Assembly (NCBI RefSeq): GCF_019966515.1
Contig: NZ_JAIMIB010000001.1
Coordinates: 434,001 to 498,000 of the forward strand
Direction of reading: 5' to 3'
Origin: Roseovarius aestuarii
GTDB lineage: Bacteria > Pseudomonadota > Alphaproteobacteria > Rhodobacterales > Rhodobacteraceae
Length of the DNA stretch: 64,000 bases
Shown: positions 45,255 through 54,585 of the stretch, piece by piece
Layout: every line of letters begins with the position of its first letter
How positions within the stretch are numbered: the first letter of the stretch is position 1
Made by a program: the position numbers and the translations under genes
The notes under the pieces: model-generated
The model's database searches: none
What the model saw: only the letters and a program-made list of their open reading frames with translations
Told to the model about the DNA's origin: nothing

Positions 45255-45266
45255 ACTGAAAGAGCG

Positions 45267-48200
45267 TCACTGTGCGACAGCCGACTCGTCTGATGTGACA
45301 CGGAAGAACATCGTGTAAAGCACCGGCACGACGATGAGCGTCAGGATGGTCGCAAAGCTGAGACCGGCAATAATCACCACCGCGAGAGACTTAAAAAACG
45401 GGTCCCACAGCAATGGCATCACACCCAGCACCGTCGTCAGCACACCAAGAGATACAGGCCGCACACGACTGACGGCGGCATCCACAACCGCGTCCATACG
45501 GGCTTTTCCCGCGCCGATCTGGCTGTCGGTTTCGTCCAGCAAAACAATGGCGTTCTTGATGAGCATACCGGTCAGCGACAGGACACCGAGGATTGCCATG
45601 AACTCGAGCGGCGTGTTGGTCAGAGCAAGGCCCCAGATCACCCCGATCAGGGCAAGCGGCACGGTCAACCAGATGATCAAGGGTTGCCGCAACGCGTTGA
45701 ACAGGAAAATCACCACGAGGATCATGGCGCCGAAACCAAGAGGCATGGTTGCAGCCAAACCGGCGTTGGCTTCAGTGGAGTTTCCGAATTCCCCCTTCCA
45801 TTCAAGCGTGTAGCCGGGGGGCAGATCAATTGCTTCAATGGGGCTTCGAACGGCGTCGAACAGATCACCGGACAATACGCCAGGTGCGTTGTCGGACTGT
45901 GCCGTGATGGCCAGTTTGCGATCAATGCGCCGCAGGTTCCCGGCTTCGAACACCAGATCGAAGCTATCCACCACCTGAGATATCGGGATATACCGCCCGG
46001 TCACCTGGCTGAATATCTGCACGTCCCGCAGCGCGCCAACCTCGTTTCGGGCAGTCTCAACAGGACGCATGACAATGGGTCGCAGTTCGTCACCTTCGCG
46101 GAATGTACCAATATTGGCTCCGCTCAGATGGGTATAAAGCGCATTTGCGATTTCGCCCTGTGTCAGGCCCAGACGCCGGGCGTTGGTTTCGTTTATCACG
46201 GGGCGAATGACCTGCATCTGCTCGCGCCAGTCATCCTTTATTGCGATGGCACCTGCTTCCGCCATGATCCGTTTGGCTTGCTCTGACAAGTCGCGCAAGA
46301 CGCTGACATCGGGCCCGACAAAGCGGGCTTCGATCTTGGAGCCGCCACCGGGCCCGAGCACGAATGTCCACACCTTCGCGGCCGAATTGGGATATTCCAC
46401 ATTAACCCAGTCCTGCAACACAGCGCGCAGATCAGCGATCTGGCTATAATCCTCCACATCGACCAGCACCTGACCATATGACGGGCTAGCATCCTCGCTT
46501 TCATAGGTCAGCATGAACCGCGTATGGCCCCCACCGACGCTTAGGTTTGTACCAGTGACACCATCCAGGGTGCGGGCGAATTCTTCGATCCTGAGCAGGT
46601 CTTTGCGTGTTTGTTCAATATCCGTGCCCAGTGGCAGGAAATAGTCGACCACAAACTGATTTCGGGTGGAGGATGGAAAAAAGCCCGCCGGGACCTGGCT
46701 GAACATCGCAAGGGCCGACCCGAAGAGAGCCAGTACTATGACAATAGTGATGAAACGGATTCGGATTGCTTTGCCCAGAATGCTCCGATAGCCGCGCAGA
46801 ACCGCGTTTTCGCCCTTGGCTTCGGCCTTGCCGGACTTCAGCATCAAGGTGCAGAAATAAGGCGTCAACCAGATCGCGACGAGCCAAGAGAACAGAAGCG
46901 CAATGGCGATCGTCCAGAATAGACTGCCCGCATACTCTCCGGTGTTGTCAGGAGAAAACCCAACGGGTGAGAACGCCAGAAATCCAACAATGGTACCGCC
47001 AAGCAGCGGCCATTTTGTCTGGTTAACAACGGCCATACTGGCCGCTCTCGGTTCTTCTCCCGCCTGCACCCGCACAAGCGTGCCTTCGACGACAACAATG
47101 GCGTTATCTACCAACATGCCCAGGGCGATGATCAGCGCACCCAGCGAGATACGCTGCATGTCCAGACCATATAGATACATGCCCATCAACGTGCCCGCGA
47201 CGGTGACCAACAGGATACCACCCATTAGGATACCCGATCGCAGCCCCATGAAGACCAACAGAACGCCAACCACGATGATCAGCGCCAGAACGACATTCAT
47301 GACAAAATCAGCCACGGAGGTCTTGACGCTTGAAGACTGGTCCGAGATCGCCACCACATCCATTCCGATGGGTCGTTCCGAGATCAGCTGGTTCATGCGT
47401 TCCTTCACCGCCTCGCCCATATTCACCACATTACCACCGATGGTGTTTGAAATGCCGATACCGATGGCGGGTTGCCCATCGCGGTAAAGCGAGGTTGTCG
47501 CCGGATCTTCGAGGCCACGGGAAATGCTGGCGATGTCGGACAGGCGAAAGGACGCCCCGGTTTGCGGGTTGGTGATCAACTGCGCACCAATCGCGTCAAG
47601 CGAATCGACAGCCGATAGCGGGCGTAACGCCAGCCGCGTGTGGCCTGCAACGATTGATCCGGCCGGTGACACCAGGTTCTGACCCTTGAGGATATCAGCG
47701 ATCTGCGTCGGCGCCAGACCAAGTTCAATCAACCTGGCAGGGGCATACTCGACATAGATGACCTCTTCCTGCACCCCTGAGAGAACGATTTTTGAGACAC
47801 CGTCGACAGTCACCAGATCACGCTGCAAATCCTTAGCATATTCGTGCAATTCGGTCAGCGAATACCCGTCGCCGATCACGGCAAAATAAAGCGCAAAGAC
47901 ATCTCCGAAATCATCATAGACGATAGAAGAAAGCGCGTTGGGCGGCAGGTCGCTTTGTGCGTCATCAACCTTTGCCCGCAGTTGAGCGAACCGCTGGTAA
48001 AGCGCGTCGTAATCCTTGGTGGATGCAATGGTGAACTCGACAGATACATTACTCAAACCCGGCGACGAAACCGATCGCACCTCATCCACGCCTTGCAATT
48101 CCTGCAGGGCATTTTCGACAACCTCGGTGACTTCTTCGGCGACCTCTTCGGCACTGGCGCCCGGGTAAGGGGTGATAATCTGCGCCTGACGAATGATGAA

Positions 48201-48317
48201 TTCGGGGTCTTCGAACCGCGGCAAGGCGGTGTAGGCAAAATAACCAGCAACCAGGATCAGGATCGACGCAACGGCTGAAATCAGCCGCTTCTCAATGGCG
48301 AAACGGGCCAAATCCAT
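45267..48317 (-). CDS. RND efflux transporter, inner-membrane permease
   Basis: This 1016-residue protein has the AcrB/MexF-type architecture: an N-terminal helix (ISAVASILILVAGYFAYTA), a large periplasmic porter domain, helices 2-6, a second periplasmic loop and helices 8-12. The proton-relay region has MLVDNAIVVVEG and the second half carries GMLIKNAIVLLDE. It lies 3 bp downstream of the periplasmic adaptor gene. No outer-membrane factor gene is adjacent, so a shared TolC-like channel is likely. Substrates are unknown. Confidence 0.95.
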   Translation of the reverse strand: MDLARFAIEKRLISAVASILILVAGYFAYTALPRFEDPEFIIRQAQIITPYPGASAEEVAEEVTEVVENALQELQGVDEVRSVSSPGLSNVSVEFTIASTKDYDALYQRFAQLRAKVDDAQSDLPPNALSSIVYDDFGDVFALYFAVIGDGYSLTELHEYAKDLQRDLVTVDGVSKIVLSGVQEEVIYVEYAPARLIELGLAPTQIADILKGQNLVSPAGSIVAGHTRLALRPLSAVDSLDAIGAQLITNPQTGASFRLSDIASISRGLEDPATTSLYRDGQPAIGIGISNTIGGNVVNMGEAVKERMNQLISERPIGMDVVAISDQSSSVKTSVADFVMNVVLALIIVVGVLLVFMGLRSGILMGGILLVTVAGTLMGMYLYGLDMQRISLGALIIALGMLVDNAIVVVEGTLVRVQAGEEPRAASMAVVNQTKWPLLGGTIVGFLAFSPVGFSPDNTGEYAGSLFWTIAIALLFSWLVAIWLTPYFCTLMLKSGKAEAKGENAVLRGYRSILGKAIRIRFITIVIVLALFGSALAMFSQVPAGFFPSSTRNQFVVDYFLPLGTDIEQTRKDLLRIEEFARTLDGVTGTNLSVGGGHTRFMLTYESEDASPSYGQVLVDVEDYSQIADLRAVLQDWVNVEYPNSAAKVWTFVLGPGGGSKIEARFVGPDVSVLRDLSEQAKRIMAEAGAIAIKDDWREQMQVIRPVINETNARRLGLTQGEIANALYTHLSGANIGTFREGDELRPIVMRPVETARNEVGALRDVQIFSQVTGRYIPISQVVDSFDLVFEAGNLRRIDRKLAITAQSDNAPGVLSGDLFDAVRSPIEAIDLPPGYTLEWKGEFGNSTEANAGLAATMPLGFGAMILVVIFLFNALRQPLIIWLTVPLALIGVIWGLALTNTPLEFMAILGVLSLTGMLIKNAIVLLDETDSQIGAGKARMDAVVDAAVSRVRPVSLGVLTTVLGVMPLLWDPFFKSLAVVIIAGLSFATILTLIVVPVLYTMFFRVTSDESAVAQ

Positions 48318-48320
48318 AAT

Positions 48321-49556
48321 TTAGCCCCCAATCTTGTCGACGGGGCGGATAGTCATGCCGGGCGTCAAAGCGTGAACACCCGCAGCGACAACGGTCTCAC
48401 CTGCTTTGATCCCTTCGGTGACGCCCACCAAACCGCCTGATACCTCACCAAGCACAATTGGCCGTTCCGAAACAACGCCCTTGTCATCGACCACCCATAC
48501 TTTCGGCGTGCTGTCGGCACTCGCCGCAACCGCGGAAAGGGGTACCGCCAAGGTTGGTTGCGGCCCCGGTGCCGAGGACACAACAGTACCAACCATACCC
48601 GGCAGAACAAACGCCTCTTCCGGAACGTCAACAGCGACGCGCCCTCGGTAAGTTTGCGTGGCGCTGTCTGCCTGCACAGAAAACTCCACGGTTTCGGCCG
48701 CAAGGGCCTGGCCCGGCAAGGCGTCCAGCATGACAACGTTTTTGATCTTATCGGCGCCATTCGCCGTCAAAGCGGTGACGTCAGGGGCCGGCACGTCAAA
48801 GGAAACATGAATGACCGAAAGCGCCTGCAACAACGCAACGCTCTGACCGGCCTGGATGTTGGTGAAATTCTCTACATCGCGCCGGGCAATGACGCCGTCG
48901 AAAGGCGCGCGCAATGTCGCGTCGGAAATATTGTTCTCCGACACCTTGATCTGCGCCTCAATCCCGCGAATAACCGCCTCTGCCGCCTGAATTTCTTCAG
49001 GTCTCCCACCCTCGCGTCCGATGGCAAGATTTTCAAGCTCGGCTCTCAGCTGTGCTTCAGCCACGCGCAGGGTTGCTTCATCCTGTTCACGGGTCACGCG
49101 GGTCACGGTACCGCGTTCCTCAAGATTGCGCGACCGCTCCACCTGATCGCGGGCTTGTTCAACCTGCGCTCGGGCGGCGTCGACCGCTGCTTCCAGAGAC
49201 GAAATCTCCTGTGGGCGTGCGCCCGTCTGAAGCGCTGAAAACTCTGCTTTCGCCTGATCCAGCTGGCTTTGCAGCTGGGCCATCTGGGTTTCAAAATCGC
49301 GGGTATCAAGCTGTCCGATAACATCACCCGCCTTGACGCGCATCGATCCGCGTATCGGCAGCTCGATCAAATTACCGCTGACCCGGAAGGAAATCTCAAC
49401 CTCTTGCGATGGAAGGACAATACCGGGATAGCGGCGGATGATTTCGGTCTTCTGCTCCTGAACCGTGAAGACCTTTGCCGGTCTTGGCGTATCCTGCGCA
49501 AGTGACGGGAACGCCAGAATTGACAACAGTAGAGCAGAATTCAGTAACCGTTTCAC
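48321..49556 (-). CDS. RND efflux periplasmic adaptor (membrane-fusion protein)
   Basis: I place the start at the GTG at 49556, preceded by GAAGGGA and giving a clean signal peptide (VKRLLNSALLLSILAFPSLA); the frame is open to 49589. The ~411-residue protein has a lipoyl/barrel-sandwich motif (VKAGDVIGQLDTRDF), a long coiled-coil hairpin (about 70-190) and the returning LRAPFDGVIARRDVENFTNIQAGQSV, followed by beta-barrel domains. It connects the RND pump to an outer-membrane channel. Confidence 0.92.
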   Translation of the reverse strand: MKRLLNSALLLSILAFPSLAQDTPRPAKVFTVQEQKTEIIRRYPGIVLPSQEVEISFRVSGNLIELPIRGSMRVKAGDVIGQLDTRDFETQMAQLQSQLDQAKAEFSALQTGARPQEISSLEAAVDAARAQVEQARDQVERSRNLEERGTVTRVTREQDEATLRVAEAQLRAELENLAIGREGGRPEEIQAAEAVIRGIEAQIKVSENNISDATLRAPFDGVIARRDVENFTNIQAGQSVALLQALSVIHVSFDVPAPDVTALTANGADKIKNVVMLDALPGQALAAETVEFSVQADSATQTYRGRVAVDVPEEAFVLPGMVGTVVSSAPGPQPTLAVPLSAVAASADSTPKVWVVDDKGVVSERPIVLGEVSGGLVGVTEGIKAGETVVAAGVHALTPGMTIRPVDKIGG

Positions 49557-49681
49557 TTGATCGATCCCTTCAATAGTCTTGGCCAACAAGCTTGCCGCAT
49601 AGTAGGCAAATGTAACCTGAAGCGATCAAGTATTGACAGGCATTATCGTATAAATCGCCATCGGCAGCCTCTTCCTGCTTT
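49557..49681 (-). promoter_or_regulatory. Promoter region of the RND efflux operon
   Basis: This short gap lies between the adaptor start and the channel remnant. No regulator gene or obvious operator was found beside the pump. Confidence 0.4.
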
Positions 49682-50161
49682 TTGAGTGCGCTGTCTCATG
49701 TCGTCGTGTTCGCCATTTGTAACCTCAAAATAGCGAAACTGTTTGGTGCAACACAATCGGTAAGACGTTTTACGGAACCCGTCCTTGCTGAGCGCAGCTG
49801 TTGGCAGCTTGATCATCGCGACACGTTGACTAGAAGCTTCTGGGCTGTCGGATTCTATGCTTCGGATGCTTTTTCAAACTTCGCCGATAGCGTATATTTC
49901 TCGACCGTAACCTACACGACATCAGGATGCGACGATATCGCCCCTGATCCTTCCATGCGCATTTTGAGCAGCTTTACCGTAATCGCAGATGTGCTGACTT
50001 TCGGGATCAACATCACCTTTCTCATCCGCATTCTACCTGCTGTCTTGTGCACCCAGCGGTTCACGAGCGACCGACAGGCATTCATCGCCTGGAAACATGA
50101 CGCCAAGCGACTTTGCTTCCCGACCAAAACTCGAACGGCGCATAAAATTGAGGCTGGGTAA
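49682..50161 (+). pseudogene. Degenerate two-TM ion-channel-like remnant
   Basis: The ~159-residue frame contains FADSVYFSTVTYTTSGCDDIAP, matching the pore helix and filter of two-TM potassium channels (normally TYTTxGYGDxxP), then a second helix-like DVLTFGINITFLIRIL. The filter GYGD has become GCDD, and the first helix is not convincing. The start (TTG at 49682) has no good ribosome-binding site. I interpret it as a decayed Ion_trans_2 gene. It is convergent with the gp25 gene. Confidence 0.55.
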
Positions 50162-50221
50162 TAGCGCGCGCTTCCCCTTGCTAGTGGCCTGATCACGACG
50201 TCGGGCAGCGCGCTTGTGGGA

Positions 50222-50659
50222 TTATTCAGCCACCGGAACGGACGTTACCAGCGTGCCTTCGTCGGCATAGAAGGGAAACACGATATTGTGCCGAGAGTTG
50301 GTCTGTTCAATCTCATATTCCAGATGCACTTTCATCCGGCCTTGCGCCCAATCTTCGAACCGGACCTTTACCTTGCGCAGGATGATGCGCGGCTCAAAAT
50401 AGAGAATGGCGCGCGATATGGCGTTTTCGATAGCCCGCGCGGTGGTGGTGTTCATCGGCTCAAAAACCAGATCGTGAATCCGGCATCCATAATTTGGATG
50501 CATGACCCGTTCGCCGGGGCGGGTCTCGAACAGAATGCGCAGGCTTTCGTTAATGTCATCGACAGCCTGCACCAACCGCGCCGAGCCGGTATTACCGTCG
50601 AACTCGACCGGGAAGCGCCAGCCTCGGCCCAGAAATCCCGGATCATCCTGCATCGCCAT
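50222..50659 (-). CDS. GPW/gp25-family baseplate wedge protein
   Basis: This 145-residue protein matches the gp25-like lysozyme-fold family that joins sheath and baseplate in contractile injection systems and phages: an N-terminal GRGWRFPVEFD, VDDINESLRILFETRPGERVMHPNYGC (the ETRPGER region), and an ISRAILYFEPRI helix. The chosen ATG gives MAMQDD; a GTG one codon earlier overlaps the PAAR stop region. It is the last gene of the structural eCIS operon. Confidence 0.9.
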   Translation of the reverse strand: MAMQDDPGFLGRGWRFPVEFDGNTGSARLVQAVDDINESLRILFETRPGERVMHPNYGCRIHDLVFEPMNTTTARAIENAISRAILYFEPRIILRKVKVRFEDWAQGRMKVHLEYEIEQTNSRHNIVFPFYADEGTLVTSVPVAE

Positions 50660-50663
50660 CACA

Positions 50664-50954
50664 TCAGCCCCCGATCATCACGGTCGGACTGCCCATCACA
50701 ATGGTCCCGCCATGGGCAGTGCTGTCGCCTAGACGCGCCGCCGGAGTGCCGCCGATCATCACTGTGGCCGAGCCCTTGACGATGGTCGACGGTGGGCCGA
50801 CGCAGGTGCAATTATCGCCCATCACGGCGGCGGGCAAGCTGTTGATCAGAACCGTGGGTTCACCCGGCCCGATAATCGGCCCGCCCACATGCGGCACGAT
50901 GCCGGTCACCATCGGGCAGGTTTGGGTATCTGTCAGTCTTGCTGCCGGGGGCAT
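50664..50954 (-). CDS. PAAR-domain spike tip protein
   Basis: The 96-residue PAAR protein consists almost entirely of repeating Gly-rich hairpins (MVTGIVPHVGGPIIGPG, AVMGDNCTCVG, VMIGGTPAARLGD, VMGSPTVMIGG). These fold into a cone that caps the VgrG-like spike. It follows the spike gene by 15 bp and nearly abuts gp25. Confidence 0.93.
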   Translation of the reverse strand: MPPAARLTDTQTCPMVTGIVPHVGGPIIGPGEPTVLINSLPAAVMGDNCTCVGPPSTIVKGSATVMIGGTPAARLGDSTAHGGTIVMGSPTVMIGG

Positions 50955-50969
50955 GGCCGTTCTCCTTTC

Positions 50970-52754
50970 TCAGTTGATCATTACCATCGAGCCCTTGACG
51001 GTGGTCTGGCCGCCCGAACTCAGCTCGGCGGTGGAACCGCCCTTGACCGTGGCGCCCATATTGCCATTGGCCGTGACATTGTTTCCGTCAATTGTAACAT
51101 CGCCGCCACTTGAGGAAATCGAGATATCGCTGCTGGCGGTGAGGTCGAGCGTGCCGGTGCTGTCGATTGCAACGCCGCTATCGCTCATCGTGATAGAATT
51201 CCCGGTCAGGTCGGTGACCGTGACGGTTTTCTGATCGTCATCCATGACGATCGAATGCCCGCCGGGGGTCTCGGCAGTGAGGATTTTCTTGTCGTCGTCA
51301 AAGGTGATCGCAAGTCCTGAAATCGTAGTCAGGGTCTTGAGTTCGTTTTCTTGAGTGGCGTCATTTGTCCGTACCAGACTGCCGCTGTGGAGCGAACCCA
51401 GGATGACCGGCGCGCTGGGATCGGCAGAGAGGAAGCCAACGATCACCTCATCATCGACCTCGGGCAAAAACTGGATGCCGGCACCGTTCGAGGCGTAGGG
51501 CTGCGCATAGCGCGCCCAGATTTCCGCCGGGGTCTCTCCCATCAGGGGCAGGCTGACCTGTATCATCGTCGCGTCAGACATCGGGTTGACACCCGCGTCA
51601 TCGACAATCGCCAACACCTTGGCCACATGAAGCCCGTGCACCGGTGCCGTCAAGGCCGATCCGGCTGGGGCTGCGGCGCCGAAACTGTCGCCGCGCCAGC
51701 CCTGCGGCAGACCCAGTTGCGCGGTGGTGGTCCAGTGACCGTCCTTCAGCACATGGGTAACGCCGGAAACAAAGGCCGTACCCCCGACACGCTCGCCCAC
51801 GCCGGTGAGTTCGATCGTATCGCCCGGGCCCGCTGTGGCCGAACCGACATAACTACACCGCCCCTGCATCGACGCCAGGCTGACGCGGTCAGCACGGGCC
51901 GAGGCCACATCGGAAAGCGACAATTGACCCTCGGCATATGGCGTGGTGAGGCTACGGGTCCGGTCGTCGGTCACGCCGGTCAGGTCGCTGAGCGTCGAGT
52001 TACCCCAGCTACCGCTGGCAGCGGCATCTGAGGTCTGGGAGGTCACCGCCTGATCCGCGGTGCTCCAGCCAGTAACCGAAGCGGTCTTTTCCAGCGCCAC
52101 CGTGTCCACCCGCGCGTCGAAATCGAGCACATCAACGCCCAGGGTAAGGGTGAGTTTGGCGCTACCCGACGGATCAGGCGCGGCGGCGGCGATCGTGCCG
52201 TCATCCACAGCGAGCGTCATTCCGTTGCGATCCGCCAGCATCCGAAGGAAATCCCAATCGGTGCAATCATACTGGACGATATCTGTCTGTGGGCCATTGG
52301 TGGCACCGATATCTGCAGTCAAACCGGCATCGCTGATGATCTGGCTCATCACATCCGAATCCTTAACCTGCGTTGAAGCTGCAGTGCGACGGATATCCGC
52401 AAGCGCGATTGCCTTGTCGCGGCAGGTCAGTTCCAGCTGGCTGCCGGTCGCGGCCCGGATGCGCAGACGGGTGGCAGTGATGATGCCCTTGAACAGTGTC
52501 TGTTCCGAGTTGGAGCCATAGAAGGCAGCGATTTCGATCTCGGTGCCGGGTTTGTTGTCATCGCTGTCCATCAGCGGGAATTCGTTTTCGGGGATCGAGC
52601 CGTCATCCAGGACCACCACCGCGGACGGGATACGGTTAAGCTCGCTCTCCACATTTACCGATACGATGCCCACCTCATCGGCCAAAGCAGTTCCGTTCAG
52701 CTTGATGCTGACGCCCAGCGGGCCGTCGGTATTGGCGGTCGGGCTGTCGGCCAT
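50970..52754 (-). CDS. VgrG-like spike protein (gp27/gp5 fusion, eCIS hub)
   Basis: This 594-residue protein has an N-terminal gp27-like hub (FYGSNSEQTLFKGIITATRLR, DSDVMSQIISDAGL, DWDFLRMLADRNGMTLAVDDG), an OB-fold (KVLAIVDDAGVNPMSDATMIQVSLPLM, WARYAQPYASNG) and a C-terminal beta-helix with repeating D/T-rich strands (DSTGTLDLTASSDISISSSGG). This is the layout of Vgr-type spikes of contractile injection systems. PAAR and gp25 genes follow directly. Confidence 0.93.
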   Translation of the reverse strand: MADSPTANTDGPLGVSIKLNGTALADEVGIVSVNVESELNRIPSAVVVLDDGSIPENEFPLMDSDDNKPGTEIEIAAFYGSNSEQTLFKGIITATRLRIRAATGSQLELTCRDKAIALADIRRTAASTQVKDSDVMSQIISDAGLTADIGATNGPQTDIVQYDCTDWDFLRMLADRNGMTLAVDDGTIAAAAPDPSGSAKLTLTLGVDVLDFDARVDTVALEKTASVTGWSTADQAVTSQTSDAAASGSWGNSTLSDLTGVTDDRTRSLTTPYAEGQLSLSDVASARADRVSLASMQGRCSYVGSATAGPGDTIELTGVGERVGGTAFVSGVTHVLKDGHWTTTAQLGLPQGWRGDSFGAAAPAGSALTAPVHGLHVAKVLAIVDDAGVNPMSDATMIQVSLPLMGETPAEIWARYAQPYASNGAGIQFLPEVDDEVIVGFLSADPSAPVILGSLHSGSLVRTNDATQENELKTLTTISGLAITFDDDKKILTAETPGGHSIVMDDDQKTVTVTDLTGNSITMSDSGVAIDSTGTLDLTASSDISISSSGGDVTIDGNNVTANGNMGATVKGGSTAELSSGGQTTVKGSMVMIN

Positions 52755-52761
52755 CGGGTCT

Positions 52762-53442
52762 TCACCTCATCGGCGGGAACCGCAGCAAGGTTCCCGGCTG
52801 GAGATCGCGGAACCCGTCCAGATCGTTGAACCGGGCAATCTCAAGATACTTTGAGACATCCTTGTAGACCCGTTGGCACATCAGCGGCAAGGTATCGCCC
52901 TCGCGCACCTGAAGGATATGGGTCAGATCGGGGGATTTGTCATTGCTTTCCTTGGCCTCCATCTCTTCGGTCAGTGCCTCGATAAAGGTCATCTTGACCG
53001 TTGCCCTGAGGGGCGTGCCATCGGTTTGGAACAGCGAGTAATCGACATCAAGCCCGGTCATCCGGCCCTGAAAATCCGAGAGGCCATCGCCCCATTCGAT
53101 TTCCACCGGGTTCGGTTCATGATTGTCGCCGTCATAGCTATAGGCCACGTTACGCAGCTGTTCGAGCTGATCAGTCACGGTGGTATCGGCGGCGTCGGGT
53201 ACCACGCCGGTGCCATCAAGCGTAATGGTCAGCGACAATTCCTCGGGGTCGGAGCGGTCGTATTTTGGCACCGGCTTGGACTTGCCGATCGCGGTGTCGC
53301 CATCGACGCCGGAAAAGCGGGTCTTGTATTTGCGGCTGAAGGCGGACGGGTTGATCGTGGCATTGAAGATGTTGTCATCGCCGGACATCGGGACGATGTC
53401 GCCGCCGCTGATTTCGCATCGCGTGATCTTGAGTTTTGTCAA
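52762..53442 (-). CDS. LysM-domain tube-to-spike connector (Afp7-like)
   Basis: This 226-residue protein starts from a TTG at 53442 (MTKLKITRCEIS) preceded by a G-rich ribosome-binding site. The N-terminal half matches the contractile-injection tube-initiator/connector family (NATINPSAFSRKYKTRFSG, LSLTITLDGTG, GRMTGLDVDYSLF); the C-terminal ~45 residues are a LysM fold (LQVREGDTLPLMCQRVYKD, LLRFPP). It sits between the tube and spike genes, as expected. Confidence 0.87.
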   Translation of the reverse strand: MTKLKITRCEISGGDIVPMSGDDNIFNATINPSAFSRKYKTRFSGVDGDTAIGKSKPVPKYDRSDPEELSLTITLDGTGVVPDAADTTVTDQLEQLRNVAYSYDGDNHEPNPVEIEWGDGLSDFQGRMTGLDVDYSLFQTDGTPLRATVKMTFIEALTEEMEAKESNDKSPDLTHILQVREGDTLPLMCQRVYKDVSKYLEIARFNDLDGFRDLQPGTLLRFPPMR

Positions 53443-53464
53443 ATTCCCCCCCGGGACTTACTTT

Positions 53465-53644
53465 TCAACTCTCGCGTAATCGTCGTTCGATACGCTCGGC
53501 AGCGCGCGCCACCTCTTCGCGCAGGTCGCGGCGCAGTGCTTCAAGCACATCGCGTAACCGGTCTTCGTTGACGGCATCGTCCGAATCCCCCTGCCCTCGT
53601 CCAAACGACCCGCGCACCACCAGGCTTCCGATTTCGATACTCAT
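53465..53644 (-). CDS. DUF5908 small eCIS-associated protein
   Basis: This 59-residue protein starts at the ATG at 53644 (MSIEIGSLVVRGSFG), which matches DUF5908, a family of very small proteins placed between tube and LysM genes in eCIS loci. Its C-terminal half is a charged amphipathic helix. The function in assembly is unknown. It begins one base after the tube gene's stop codon. Confidence 0.8.
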   Translation of the reverse strand: MSIEIGSLVVRGSFGRGQGDSDDAVNEDRLRDVLEALRRDLREEVARAAERIERRLRES

Positions 53645-53645
53645 G

Positions 53646-54101
53646 TCAGGTCTTCCTTTGGATCGAAAGATAGGACAACTCAATCGTCTCGATGGCCAAC
53701 TCGTTCTTCATCGCATCGAAATTGCCAACACTCCACTTAACCGGATAGGCATTTTCGACCGACCAGCTGGCCACCGGCACCATCAGCTCGTTCATCAACA
53801 TGATCACCACCCCCTTGGGCTTGATCGCCTCGTCAAATCCACCTTCGAGCGTGGACTTGCACCAGAGTACCAGCCCACTGGCCATCGTTGTCATCGCCCG
53901 TTTTAGCACAAGGTTCGAATGCGTCACCTTGTCCGGCAGGTTATGCACGAAACGGTTCTCACCCCCCTCACGCAGCGGTGTCGTCTCGATCTTACTATCA
54001 AGCCCGCTGACCTCCTGAAACGCCATATCAAGCACAGGCGGATCAAGTCCGGTGAAGGTCACATTGAAGTGGAATGCGACGGGTGGTGTTACCAAATCCA
54101 T
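53646..54101 (-). CDS. Tube protein 2 (phage-tail/gp19-like)
   Basis: The 151-residue protein is a gp19-type inner-tube subunit: FHFNVTFTGLDPPVLDMAFQEVSGLDSK, FVHNLPDKVTHSNLVLKRA and WSVENAYPVKWSVGNFDAMKNELAIETIELSY follow the standard fold. It is a paralogue of the next tube gene and is encoded 5 bp after it, as in Afp/PVC clusters that carry multiple tube subunits. Confidence 0.92.
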   Translation of the reverse strand: MDLVTPPVAFHFNVTFTGLDPPVLDMAFQEVSGLDSKIETTPLREGGENRFVHNLPDKVTHSNLVLKRAMTTMASGLVLWCKSTLEGGFDEAIKPKGVVIMLMNELMVPVASWSVENAYPVKWSVGNFDAMKNELAIETIELSYLSIQRKT

Positions 54102-54106
54102 GAAGG

Positions 54107-54565
54107 TCAGCTATTCTCGATGCTGAACCCTTCATGGGCAATCTCGATACCCTCCACCGCAACCTCGTTGCCTTCCGATTTCAGATCAGTCCCGGTGACC
54201 TTGACCGGGAAGGCGTTCTGCACCTTCCAGACCATGGTCGGGTTGCCCTGCTCGTCCAGCAGCGAGATGGTCAGCGCCTTACGCTTGATGGTGTTCATCT
54301 TGATTTCCGAGAACCAGTCGAAGATCGCATTGTCCTTGACGAAAACACCCTTCTTCATCGTGATATTCGAGTTCTTGATCATGCCGGGCATCTTGACCTT
54401 GGAAAAGACCGGAGAGTTGCCCGAGCGGTATTCGATCGCCTCGGATTCGATATCGAGGCCCGAGACCTCCTGAAACGCGAGTTCGCTGTCGTCCCACTTG
54501 ACCTGAAAGTAGAACTTGGGAAGCGGCCAGACTGTCTGTGTCTGGGCGGAGCCGTCATCTGCCAT
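54107..54565 (-). CDS. Tube protein 1 (phage-tail/gp19-like)
   Basis: The 152-residue inner-tube subunit has FYFQVKWDDSELAFQEVSGLDIE, VFSKVKMPGMIKNSNITMKKG and WKVQNAFPVKVTGTDLKSEGNEVAVEGIEIAHEG. It is probably the major tube subunit because it follows the sheath gene directly (20 bp) and is preceded by a good ribosome-binding site. Confidence 0.92.
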   Translation of the reverse strand: MADDGSAQTQTVWPLPKFYFQVKWDDSELAFQEVSGLDIESEAIEYRSGNSPVFSKVKMPGMIKNSNITMKKGVFVKDNAIFDWFSEIKMNTIKRKALTISLLDEQGNPTMVWKVQNAFPVKVTGTDLKSEGNEVAVEGIEIAHEGFSIENS

Positions 54566-54585
54566 GGTTTATCTTCCTTCTCTTA

